A DNA stretch of 44,357 nucleotides, from positions 1 to 44,357 of the forward strand of contig CALHGE010000054.1 in the NCBI GenBank assembly GCA_938029725.1, written 5' to 3'. The first letter of the stretch is position 1; each line of letters starts with the position of its first letter. Shown piece after piece: positions 25,813-34,422 of this stretch. Under the pieces are notes generated by a model. It was given only the letters and a program-made list of their open reading frames with translations. It had not been told where the DNA came from and ran no database searches. This stretch comes from an uncultured Flavobacteriaceae bacterium. GTDB taxonomy: Bacteria > Bacteroidota > Bacteroidia > Flavobacteriales > Flavobacteriaceae. The position numbers and the translations under genes were made by a program.

Positions 25813-28032
25813 TTACTTGTCATCAAATGCCTTTTTTGACCACATTTCCTTAATTCTTTCCTTCAAGTCATTTTGATGTTGAGGGTTCGCAATCCATCCA
25901 GCATCCAACGAGCTGTTTTTAAAGTTTTCATTTGTAAACTTAGACACCTCTAGGTTTGATTGCTTATCAAAGACATTCATGGCTTCCAAACCTTGCTTAA
26001 GTAGTATCAATTGTTCTTGTTCTTCAACAGTTGGATTCAGTTTGGATTTTAATAAATAGAAAAAGTTTAATTGTGCTTCGACCTCAGGGTCAAACGAGGT
26101 TATGAGACCAAAGAATTTTGAAGTGATCAATTGTTCCACCGTCAAGCCCTTTGGCGACGGTAGGTCGACCAATGCGATAACCTGATTGGTCTCATCTAAC
26201 TTCATCAAGGCTACCTCTCCTTCATTGACTCCTCGCAAACAAAGCGGTTCGTGCGTTGTAATAACGAAATTCATTGCTGGAAAAATTGCTCTAAGAGTTG
26301 AGATAATTTGAAGTTTCCATTTAGGGTGTAAATGCACTCCAATCTCATCTATTAAGACAATACCTTCAGCTATGCTAAAATTATCCCAGGTAACCAATAC
26401 TTCTCTTATAATGTTTAAAGTCATAGCAATAATGGCTTGGTACCCTGCGCTTAATTCACGTACTTTTATTCCGTTTTTTTCTTTGTTGATTTTAATGAAT
26501 AATTCATAATTATCCTGATTTGTCTTACGTCGGTAAATTAATTTATCTTCTGGTAATTGTAACAATTTTTTAAGTTCAAAAGCAATTAGATCAAACTTTG
26601 AGGTACTAACCTGGTTTGGATCACTTATCCATTCCTCAACATTAGGTAGAGTTGTAAAAGGATCAAATAGATTTCGAAGATTTCTAACCGTATTGTTCTG
26701 AAAAGATTCCCTTTTACTGGCCATTAGACGGGTTGAACCAAAGCCCAATAAAATTACTTTTGATTCTTTAAAGTTTGACGTGAAATAATTTGATCCTGTG
26801 TTAAAATGAAGTTCAACAGGCTCTTTTATTCCTTCTAAAATCACCTTAACATGTCCTTTATTAGATTTTGTGTTTCTATTGACAAAACGTGCAGCATCAA
26901 GTCCAAGATCATTAGCAGCTATCTCGCCTGCCAGGGTTAGTGCTATTGCTTGAAGTACTGAACTTTTTCCTGCTCCATTTTCGCCTAACAAAACAAGCCA
27001 CGGCTCTTCATCTTCCATTCTCTTCGGAAAGGAAAGCTTAAGTGATTTAATTATTTTAAAATTATAGATTTCAACACTCTTTATTTTTTTTGAAGATGCA
27101 AAATAGGCCTCTTTCTCTTGGTGAGAATTAAGGTTAATGTTATAAGAAAGATCCTGTTTGTATTTAGGAAATTGCATGTCTTTTAGCCCGATGACTTTTG
27201 TCCAAGATTGATTTGATTCTTTTGTAGTGTTTAAAATACTGGAAATCAACTCCCTAAAAACATTTGAATTTTTTAGGCTTCTCTTATTTCGTGCAATTTT
27301 CCTAACATGATATAGTGCAACAGTAGTATGAGCAGTACTTGAATCTGTTAAATTCCTCAAAGATTTTTTAATGGTTATGTAAGCATCTCCTAATTCGTCC
27401 AACTCTGCTGCTGCAGCCATAAGTTGACGAACGTCAGACACAACTTTTTTTCTAGCTTGAATGAGATTGGGACGGTTTAATTTAAAAATATCCACCGTAA
27501 TTTTTCCCCTTTTGGTCAATTCTACCATGAATCCATCTTCTTTTGGATAGAAGTGTATTTCATTAAAATCTTCTTGGTTGCATGGATCAATTAAGAGGGC
27601 TTTTTCTTCTTTTGTAGGCTGTCCATAATTGACGCGTTTTCCAGAAACAGGAAATCGAGTGCTCTTGCTACTGTTGCAGATACTACAGGAGCTGTAAATG
27701 TTATTCCAATCAAAAAATAACCACCAATAATGATTTCTACTGACTGCACCATCAAGGTTCATAGAAAATTGCTTTGGCCTAAAATGAGTAGGTTTATTAA
27801 TTTCAGAAATATTAAGTAGTGTTTCGCAGTAAGAACATTTTCCTTTGAAGAGATCTTTTAGTGCGGTTTTTACATGTCTATGATTAATATATCTGCTTTT
27901 AAATTCATATCTATTCTGCTTCTTATTACTAGCTTGACTGTAAAACTCATTAATGTGAGATTTTTCACGCTCAACTCTAGCAGAGGAAAGAATTTGTGGA
28001 GGCTCAATACTAGATCTGTCTACATAAATCAT
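25813..28032 (-). CDS. HNH-ATPase fusion protein (PtuA-like ABC-type ATPase with N-terminal HNH domain)
   Basis: Middle gene of the operon. An N-terminal HNH domain (CSYC, THFRPK, WNN, CSICN) is fused to an ABC/SMC-type ATPase. Counted from the longer start at 28083, these are Cys83/86, His100, Cys133/136, Walker A GENGAGKS 367-374, signature ELSAGY 543-548, Walker B IVLIDE 575-580, and the TTHEP switch histidine at about 611. I prefer ATG 28032, 10 bases after the amidohydrolase stop and giving an MIYVDRSS start like MIFIQKH of the next gene; 28083 would overlap by 41 bases. The ATPase resembles PtuA/OLD-type sensors. The acidic residue before His100 is Thr, so this HNH may be impaired. Confidence 0.82.
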   Translation of the reverse strand: MIYVDRSSIEPPQILSSARVEREKSHINEFYSQASNKKQNRYEFKSRYINHRHVKTALKDLFKGKCSYCETLLNISEINKPTHFRPKQFSMNLDGAVSRNHYWWLFFDWNNIYSSCSICNSSKSTRFPVSGKRVNYGQPTKEEKALLIDPCNQEDFNEIHFYPKEDGFMVELTKRGKITVDIFKLNRPNLIQARKKVVSDVRQLMAAAAELDELGDAYITIKKSLRNLTDSSTAHTTVALYHVRKIARNKRSLKNSNVFRELISSILNTTKESNQSWTKVIGLKDMQFPKYKQDLSYNINLNSHQEKEAYFASSKKIKSVEIYNFKIIKSLKLSFPKRMEDEEPWLVLLGENGAGKSSVLQAIALTLAGEIAANDLGLDAARFVNRNTKSNKGHVKVILEGIKEPVELHFNTGSNYFTSNFKESKVILLGFGSTRLMASKRESFQNNTVRNLRNLFDPFTTLPNVEEWISDPNQVSTSKFDLIAFELKKLLQLPEDKLIYRRKTNQDNYELFIKINKEKNGIKVRELSAGYQAIIAMTLNIIREVLVTWDNFSIAEGIVLIDEIGVHLHPKWKLQIISTLRAIFPAMNFVITTHEPLCLRGVNEGEVALMKLDETNQVIALVDLPSPKGLTVEQLITSKFFGLITSFDPEVEAQLNFFYLLKSKLNPTVEEQEQLILLKQGLEAMNVFDKQSNLEVSKFTNENFKNSSLDAGWIANPQHQNDLKERIKEMWSKKAFDDK

Positions 28033-28042
28033 AATTGGTGTC

Positions 28043-29986
28043 TTAATTTCGTGATAGGTAATTATGGGTGTTTTCTCGAGCAATTAAATCAAAACTCTCT
28101 TCATCTAGTGCCGCCCGTGTCTGTGCAAATAGATCTTTATCAGAATTGTGATTTCGCACCACGTAGAAATCAGTACCATATAAAATATGGCTCCTTAGTC
28201 TGTTTCTACCTGTCAAATGAAAGGCTTTTTTATTGTCAGATGTTTCCTTTTGATATTCTTTAAACTGTTCCTCATAACCTTTACCCTTTTCCAAGGTCTG
28301 TGTCAATAAGGGGTATATGGAAGGTTTGCTAATGATATAACTCAGATCTGCATACACATTTTCGTAGCGCATAAGCATACTACTAATCAATGAGTACCAA
28401 TCCGTATCATGCCATAAACTATTGATTTTGCTCCAAGAAAGCTTCCCTTTAGAATTTTTCATGAAATCAATACCTTCGTCAGGATTTGTTACCAAACTGC
28501 GAGAATATACATCTCTATCTGTTTCCAAATATTTAGTCCATTCTTCCTCACCACCATAATGAGCTAGGCATATTTTAAGGTTCTCTAAAGTATAATCGAG
28601 CGGAGTTTCTGCATTTGTATACCCAAAAAGGGCTTGGATAGATTTATTTTCGGCGTTTCCAACCAATTCTCGCAAAAATTGTTCTTCCAAAAGACAAAGA
28701 TAATTTAGAGGGTGCGTAAAGTTAAATTGCAGATCCACGGCCTTGGTTTGAGGCAATAGCATAGGTTCAGCTTCATTATGCCTTTTGTCCTTATAAAATT
28801 GCTTAAAAACAGGGTGAAAATTCCATTCTTTTTTCTTAGAACCTCTATAATAAATAACTCCAATCACACAATGGGTCATAATTGGAATATTGTTTTCTGA
28901 AGCATAGCGCCAGATAGGGAGCAAATGTTCATCAAATACATAATAACCTAGAGCAGGATAGATTTTAAAGCCGCTGAATTTTCGAACTTCCATGTAGGTC
29001 TTAACAAAACAGTCTTTCAATACCATACGACCATTTACTAGGTCATAATCGAAAAAAGACGTTCCCTCCTCAGCAATCCGCCTAGGGTCGAGAAACAAAA
29101 AGGGATGGTAGGTAGTTGGCTGTGATTTTCTTCTGGTGCGTACAAATTCATATAGCTCATACATCTGAAAAGTAAAAATGTTCTTATAATCGGGATTCGT
29201 CTCTTCATCATTGGTGTTGGCTTTTTTTATGTCTAATTTTTTTATGTCTAACATTTCCTTAGACATTTTAGATTTCCCCGCACCCATATATTCCATGTCC
29301 ATAGGAAGAATGACCAATTCAGAACCAGGTGGCATTTGATTCAATGCTCTCTGAGCGACCTGCTGTTGAGAGCCATAAAACGAAAAGCGGCCCATTAATA
29401 TGTAACGTTCCAAAAGTTCCATTCCATTAGAACTAAGTATGCTGGAAAAGAAGGGGAATAATTTAGAAATCAAAAACCAAATGACACGCCTGCTCCAATT
29501 GATAAAAATGAGCACGCCAATTGTCCATAAAATTTTCCCCCATGTAGGTAGCTCAAAAATTAAAGCGCATTCCCCGAGCCAGGTTTTGTGTCCATCCAAA
29601 ATACCCGCAATACTTTCTTCAAGGCCAAAAATATTAGCTAGGAACTCAATAATATACAGAGCTGCAACTATAGAAAACAAATAGGTAATGATGCGAAAGG
29701 GAATATGGAGATATGGTTTTGATTTCAAATTAAAGCTTCGTAAAGTTGCACTCCGTATAGAACGACGCTTACTATAAATTTTATCCCAACTTTTATTAGA
29801 ATCTCCATTTCCAGGGAATGAATATCTATTTTTGTAACTGAAGTACAACTTGGCTAGGGCTACTAACCAATGAGTATTAATGAGGTAATACAAAGGCCAA
29901 GGAATAATGGTCTTCGCTAAAAATGGAGGCACAAAGCGACTTGTGAATACATGCGCATGCGCATTGACGATATTTTTTTTTGCCAA
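28043..29986 (-). CDS. Membrane-embedded amidohydrolase (amidohydrolase-2/PF04909-like)
   Basis: A 647-residue protein, first gene of the operon. Metal-ligand candidates of the amidohydrolase superfamily are in order: HAH at 10-12, THC with His372 after NNIPIM, LAHYGG with His476, and YGTD with Asp606. GFKIYPALGY at 339-348 and YADLSY near 545 also fit amidohydrolase-2. Unusually, hydrophobic helices lie between the first strand and the rest: about 28-50, 95-120 and 151-185, so the enzyme is probably membrane-bound. Substrate unknown; relatives act on amides, lactones, decarboxylation substrates or nucleobases. Its linkage to an ATPase and two HNH domains suggests a defence role (inference). 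Confidence 0.8.
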   Translation of the reverse strand: MAKKNIVNAHAHVFTSRFVPPFLAKTIIPWPLYYLINTHWLVALAKLYFSYKNRYSFPGNGDSNKSWDKIYSKRRSIRSATLRSFNLKSKPYLHIPFRIITYLFSIVAALYIIEFLANIFGLEESIAGILDGHKTWLGECALIFELPTWGKILWTIGVLIFINWSRRVIWFLISKLFPFFSSILSSNGMELLERYILMGRFSFYGSQQQVAQRALNQMPPGSELVILPMDMEYMGAGKSKMSKEMLDIKKLDIKKANTNDEETNPDYKNIFTFQMYELYEFVRTRRKSQPTTYHPFLFLDPRRIAEEGTSFFDYDLVNGRMVLKDCFVKTYMEVRKFSGFKIYPALGYYVFDEHLLPIWRYASENNIPIMTHCVIGVIYYRGSKKKEWNFHPVFKQFYKDKRHNEAEPMLLPQTKAVDLQFNFTHPLNYLCLLEEQFLRELVGNAENKSIQALFGYTNAETPLDYTLENLKICLAHYGGEEEWTKYLETDRDVYSRSLVTNPDEGIDFMKNSKGKLSWSKINSLWHDTDWYSLISSMLMRYENVYADLSYIISKPSIYPLLTQTLEKGKGYEEQFKEYQKETSDNKKAFHLTGRNRLRSHILYGTDFYVVRNHNSDKDLFAQTRAALDEESFDLIARENTHNYLSRN

Positions 29987-30328
29987 AACTATGATGCTTA
30001 AAATTTATATGTAAGGGGGAGATTACTAATATATATCTTTTTTCTTAAACTTTTTTAAATTCCAAAACAAAAGCTATAGTCGAATTAACTAAAGTTCAAA
30101 AAATTAGTAAGCCTTATTATTTGGAATTAAAGAATGTATACTGAAAAACTAAACTCTAAGGCGAGTTATAATATTTAGGGTGACAGGGCGGATCATAATA
30201 GAACTGCACAAAAGAAATAAGAGTGCTCGCTCGATAGCGCAAGATGAAGTCATCTTAAATGTTGCGACAATGTCTCAATATTCCCCAGTTTGATGATTGT
30301 TTTAATTTTGCCCATCTTAGTTAAGATC
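29987..30328. other. Intergenic region with no gene seen
   Basis: A 340-base A+T-rich stretch between the start of the amidohydrolase operon and the small frame after the YhcG-like gene. It must hold the promoter of the three-gene operon, but I see no clear TAnnTTTG element. There is no reverse transcriptase, RNA structure or repeat that I can support. Confidence 0.5.
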
Positions 30329-30466
30329 TTAGCCCTTTAGTCTACTCTTCCTTTCTTCCTTTGCGTTTCTTATAAAAATCATTGAACTAATAAGGCTTAC
30401 AAATTTCAACCCATTTGAGTAGTGCCACTTAGTTGGAATATCATATTTTCTCTCATTAGGTTTCAT
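30329..30466 (-). CDS. Possible 45-residue protein overlapping the YhcG-like gene stop
   Basis: An ATG at 30466 overlaps the stop of the YhcG-like gene by 11 bases and opens a frame of 45 codons ending at TAA 30329-30331. The peptide begins MKPNERKYDIPTKWHYSNG, has a short hydrophobic stretch FVSLISSMIFI, and ends with a basic tail KEERKSRLKG. The overlap suggests coupled translation. There is no recognised family, and a chance frame is quite possible. Confidence 0.3.
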   Translation of the reverse strand: MKPNERKYDIPTKWHYSNGLKFVSLISSMIFIRNAKEERKSRLKG

Positions 30467-31457
30467 CCAATTGATTCAGTATCTCTTGCCATTTCTTTTT
30501 CAATACGCGCTTATCTGGTAGTTGCGTTTTATAATCTGCCACTAGTGTAGGCGATAAACTGCGGCTTAGGGCATATTCCACAACGGTATCATCTTTTCCT
30601 TTACAAAGCAAGATACCGATACTCGGATTTTCATTCGCAGTTTTTATATCCCTGTCCAATGCTTCCAAATAAAAGTTGAGCTGCCCCAGAAATTGAGGTT
30701 TGAATTTTTCAATTTTTAGTTCAATGGCCACCATACATTGCAAGGTCCTGTGATAGAATAGTAAATCGATGGCAAAATCTTGGTTTCCTACTTGCAATGG
30801 ATATTCTTCGCCCATAAAAGCAAAATCCCTACCGAATTCCAATAGAAACTTACTTATGTTTTGTGTTATTTTGACTTTAAGTTCTTTTTCGGAATGCGAA
30901 ACTGGAAGTTGCAACATCTCTAAAACATAGGTATCTTTAAAGATATTAGAAATGTCCTTTGGAAATTCTCTCGACAGCGTTGAGAGTTTTGTATTCCCTA
31001 ACATTACCCGCTCGAAATAGGAACTGTTTATTTGACGTTCCAAATCTCTAAAGGATAAACGCTCCTTTATCGTTAGTTTGATGTAAAACTCCTTTTCTTC
31101 ATCACTTTTAGCACCCGATACGATAGCCATATTATGCGACCACGGTATTTCTCTCAGCAGCGTTGAGAGTTTCTTGGTGTCTTTATAGGTTTCGTAAAAT
31201 TGCTTCATCCGCCACAAATTTTGTGATGAAAATCCTTTGGTATTGGGCTGGCTCTTTTTTATATAGGCCGCCAGTTGATTAACGACCGATTTTCCCCAGT
31301 TGGCTTCGCTAACTTGTTCATGTACATAACTACCTATTTGCCAATACAAATCAATGATCTCAGTATTTACTTTTTGAAAAGCACGGTATTTTGCCTTTTC
31401 GATTAATAGGATAATATGTTCAAATTGTGATTGTACTTCCATTCCTTCAAAAGCCAT
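30456..31457 (-). CDS. YhcG-type PDDEXK nuclease family protein (DUF1016)
   Basis: A 333-residue protein. The DUF1016 N-terminal domain (about 15-150) shows DLYWQIGSYVHEQ and SQNLWRMKQFYETY, and the C-terminal PDDEXK domain (about 185-325) has FAIDLLFYHR...MVAIELKIEKFKPQ, with the Asp, Glu and Lys of the nuclease core. It is common in defence islands and mobile elements, often near restriction genes, but no methyltransferase is seen here. It lies 39 bases after the XRE regulator gene and is the last long gene of the coupling-protein operon. Start chosen at the first ATG; Met6 is also possible. Confidence 0.88.
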   Translation of the reverse strand: MAFEGMEVQSQFEHIILLIEKAKYRAFQKVNTEIIDLYWQIGSYVHEQVSEANWGKSVVNQLAAYIKKSQPNTKGFSSQNLWRMKQFYETYKDTKKLSTLLREIPWSHNMAIVSGAKSDEEKEFYIKLTIKERLSFRDLERQINSSYFERVMLGNTKLSTLSREFPKDISNIFKDTYVLEMLQLPVSHSEKELKVKITQNISKFLLEFGRDFAFMGEEYPLQVGNQDFAIDLLFYHRTLQCMVAIELKIEKFKPQFLGQLNFYLEALDRDIKTANENPSIGILLCKGKDDTVVEYALSRSLSPTLVADYKTQLPDKRVLKKKWQEILNQLDET

Positions 31458-31496
31458 TTAATAAATCGTGCCATTACTATTAGAGCATAAGGCGCA

Positions 31497-31898
31497 TTAA
31501 ATCTTCCCCTTAAACTCGGTAAAAGCCTCTAGCATGGTAGATTCCAGTTTTCTATAAGACTCCTGAACATCGGATTGATAGACCAGATTGTCCCCGATAT
31601 TCTGTTTCGGTGTGAACTCATTATCGGGCAACAAAATCCACATGGGATTGTAGCCCAGACTGTGATAGAATAAAACAGCCTTCATAGTCAGTACGGATAT
31701 GGTACCGCGTTCAATATTTATGAGCGCATTGTATTCGACACCTAGACTTATAGCAACATTCTTGGCGGAAAACTGGCTAAAACGTTTGTCCTCCACATCG
31801 TCATTGTCCTTGAGTTCCTCTCGAATTTTCTTTAACCGCTTGCCGATGAACTTGAAATCTTTCGCTGTTGCGTTCTGTAATTCTTCTATGTTTTTCAT
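31497..31898 (-). CDS. XRE-family helix-turn-helix regulator
   Basis: A 133-residue protein. The DNA-binding domain spans about residues 15-80: RLKKIREELK, then SAKNVAISLGVEYNALINIERG, the typical XRE recognition helix and following turn. The C-terminal part is helical and may dimerise. It begins 3 bases after the coupling-protein stop codon and precedes the YhcG-like nuclease gene, so it may control either transfer genes or the nuclease. XRE plus a nuclease is a common regulatory pair, but no toxin-antitoxin function is shown. Confidence 0.85.
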   Translation of the reverse strand: MKNIEELQNATAKDFKFIGKRLKKIREELKDNDDVEDKRFSQFSAKNVAISLGVEYNALINIERGTISVLTMKAVLFYHSLGYNPMWILLPDNEFTPKQNIGDNLVYQSDVQESYRKLESTMLEAFTEFKGKI

Positions 31899-31901
31899 TT
31901 T

Positions 31902-34391
31902 TTACTGTATTTCTTCTACTGGATAAGAGGAGTAGAAAGTATTCTCGTCATTGTCATGATTAAATAGGCTTTTTTCCTCGCCTGTACCGTTATCATCAAA
32001 AGTAGTTTTTTCTTCTGAATCGTTTGTTGCTAAGGTCTGTACGTAGTCATAAGAAATTGTACGCTCTTGCGCTATGGCATCATCCACTTCATCACCGACC
32101 TTGTTCATGTCAAAAATAGAAAACTCGATATTTTCACCGGTAATGGTATAGATTTCATCCTTTACCAATGTATCAATATCCCTTATTACCTTGACAAAAT
32201 TATTGTTCAAGACCCTATCGATTTCTTTTTGGACGTGCATTCGATCCACTAATTCAAAAATAAAGTATTCCAATTTGCCATTTGTACCCCTATTCTTGAT
32301 CAATTCTCCGATTTTCTGGAGATGGTCGAAAAGTTCCAACTCCTTTACCGTTTCGACAAACCTATTTTGTTCATTTTCATTCACATAATTCTTTTCGGAA
32401 TAGCCAGTCAGATAGCTATTGTAAAAATCGATATAATCGATTTGTTCAAAGTCCAAGCTGCTTATCTTGGTATAGAAATCCAGTCCTTTCAAGGTGTCCA
32501 TCGTTGAAGCGACTAACTCATCATGATTTTCCAACTTGAAATTATTTATAATCGGCAGGTCGAATTTCCCTTGTATCTTTTTGGATTCCATATTGGGCTT
32601 TAGCAGCCCATAGCATAATTTGTTCTTGATCTGATGCTCGAAAGTGTCGGCAACGATACCTCCAAAATGACCTGTTGACATGCCCGTAATCTTACTTTTG
32701 GGTAATAGTTCTAACATGGCCGTACTGATGTTCGTAGTGGTATCGTTCCTTGAAATCGTCTTGGCCTGTTTTTCTTGATGAATCTTGCCGAAAATCTCGC
32801 TAACCCGCCTTGCCGTTTCTCCTTTGGCAGCACCGCTGAACACATTGCTACAGTTGTCAAAAATAACCTCTGCCAATTCCTTTCCGTAATCCGCGATCAA
32901 TTGGGTAATACTCTGTATGCCTAAAATGGTTGCCACATAATGGGAACGCCCCGTATCGATGATTTTTCGTAATCCCATAATGAATATGGTCGGGAGTTCA
33001 TCCAAGATAAGGCCCAAAGGCCGTCCTCCAGGTTTGTTCACTACCTGCAAAATCTTGTTGATGTACAGGCCGATAGGAGCAGAATAGATTTCCGAACGAT
33101 CCGGATTGTTCTGTATACATACAATCTTGGGCTTTTTCGGATTGTTCAGATCCAATTGAAAATCATTGCCCGTCATAATGTAAAATATTTCCTTGTTGGC
33201 CAACATGGATAACGATATTTGGGCACTTGCGGTTTGGCCTGCCAATTGCTGCACGGCTTCCCGTTCCAAGGCATCCTTAAAGGGAATCATCAAACTACGA
33301 ACTTCGATATCCTCCAACATTACCTGTAACAAATATTCAATACTTACCGTTGACAAAATGATAACATGGGGAAGTGTGCAGATATTCCTGCCATAGTGTT
33401 CCGATTTTTTCTTCAGGAACCAAATCAAACCCGAAACAAAACTTATGGCACTTTTGGAGAAGAAATCGTTGCGTTTGATCCATTCCCTGTTCAGGTTTTT
33501 CATAATGATGGTAGCGGCATCGGCCGCGTCCGTTTGGCTTTTCAACAAATACGGATTGATGGGGTTACAACGATTGGATTTCTCCACATTATCAAAAGAG
33601 ATTACATAGAACTCTGGTAATAATGCCAATGCAGTAAGATTATTTTTAAGCTGCTCCTTTTTACGTAGCCAATAGTTATAGGTAATCTTGCTTAGCGTGT
33701 CGAACTTAAAATCATAGACTAGCAATGTAAATAACTTATTGGTCAACTGCTCAATGATTTCTTCGATAAGGGCAAAGGACTTTCCACTTCCCGGAGTGCC
33801 GATAATCAACAAAGCGCGGAAGAGGTTGACGAAATTAATCCAGCCTTTTCTGGTTTTCTTTTTGTACCCATACTCATAAGGGATGTTTACAGAATATGGT
33901 GTGTCAATACGTTTCTCCATCTGTAAAAACGTCTCATTGTCCTCATTGAAAGGGTCTTCCTTCGAGGCGTTCGTGAAATTCATGACCTGAAACAAATGAA
34001 CAACTCCGGAAAGGGAGAAAATAAAGCCGAAGAAGTAAATACCAAGCGAACCCCAAAAATGGGTAAGACTTTTAAATTCGAAGGCGTCGGAAAGTACCAA
34101 TAGCGAAAAGCCTAGGCCAAAGACCAACAGTCCTTTTGTAAAAGATGCCCCTTCCTTCTTTTTTGGATTATACAGCATTACCGCACCTACAGTTATCATC
34201 AAGAGTAGCATCTTACCGTAGAAAGGCCTTCCCAAAAGTTCAAATCGGGAAACGAACCGATGTATGATACCGCTGACAGCTCCGTCCCATTGGTAATACA
34301 CCAACAAAGCGTAGTAATCCAAGAACCCTATGAGCAAGAATAACGCCGTGGATATTAGCATTGCAGAAAAGGCCATCTTTCGATCGTCCAT
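31902..34391 (-). CDS. Type IV coupling protein (VirD4/TraG-family, TraM-recognition type)
   Basis: An 829-residue inner-membrane ATPase that brings relaxase-bound DNA to the channel. The N-terminus has about four membrane helices (11-29, 57-75, 88-106, 112-131). Walker A GTPGSGKS is near residue 200 and Walker B LGLILDELP near 463, followed by DTGRSHYVATILGIQSITQL, typical of VirD4-like proteins. The C-terminal 200 residues are acidic and variable. It is the central gene of the minus-strand operon, 31 bases after the Toprim gene and 3 before the regulator. Confidence 0.93.
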   Translation of the reverse strand: MDDRKMAFSAMLISTALFLLIGFLDYYALLVYYQWDGAVSGIIHRFVSRFELLGRPFYGKMLLLMITVGAVMLYNPKKKEGASFTKGLLVFGLGFSLLVLSDAFEFKSLTHFWGSLGIYFFGFIFSLSGVVHLFQVMNFTNASKEDPFNEDNETFLQMEKRIDTPYSVNIPYEYGYKKKTRKGWINFVNLFRALLIIGTPGSGKSFALIEEIIEQLTNKLFTLLVYDFKFDTLSKITYNYWLRKKEQLKNNLTALALLPEFYVISFDNVEKSNRCNPINPYLLKSQTDAADAATIIMKNLNREWIKRNDFFSKSAISFVSGLIWFLKKKSEHYGRNICTLPHVIILSTVSIEYLLQVMLEDIEVRSLMIPFKDALEREAVQQLAGQTASAQISLSMLANKEIFYIMTGNDFQLDLNNPKKPKIVCIQNNPDRSEIYSAPIGLYINKILQVVNKPGGRPLGLILDELPTIFIMGLRKIIDTGRSHYVATILGIQSITQLIADYGKELAEVIFDNCSNVFSGAAKGETARRVSEIFGKIHQEKQAKTISRNDTTTNISTAMLELLPKSKITGMSTGHFGGIVADTFEHQIKNKLCYGLLKPNMESKKIQGKFDLPIINNFKLENHDELVASTMDTLKGLDFYTKISSLDFEQIDYIDFYNSYLTGYSEKNYVNENEQNRFVETVKELELFDHLQKIGELIKNRGTNGKLEYFIFELVDRMHVQKEIDRVLNNNFVKVIRDIDTLVKDEIYTITGENIEFSIFDMNKVGDEVDDAIAQERTISYDYVQTLATNDSEEKTTFDDNGTGEEKSLFNHDNDENTFYSSYPVEEIQ

Positions 34392-34422
34392 GATAAAGTG
34401 AGTGAGTTGAGTTAAGGAATAG

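Noticed and set aside
24856..30455. Retron effector module, as HNH/ATPase pairs of this kind accompany retrons
   Set aside because: No reverse transcriptase gene is found on either strand nearby, and the 30.0-30.45 kb intergenic region shows no convincing msr/msd-like structure.
24856..31457. Restriction-modification system
   Set aside because: HNH and PDDEXK proteins are present, but no DNA methyltransferase motif is seen anywhere in the window.
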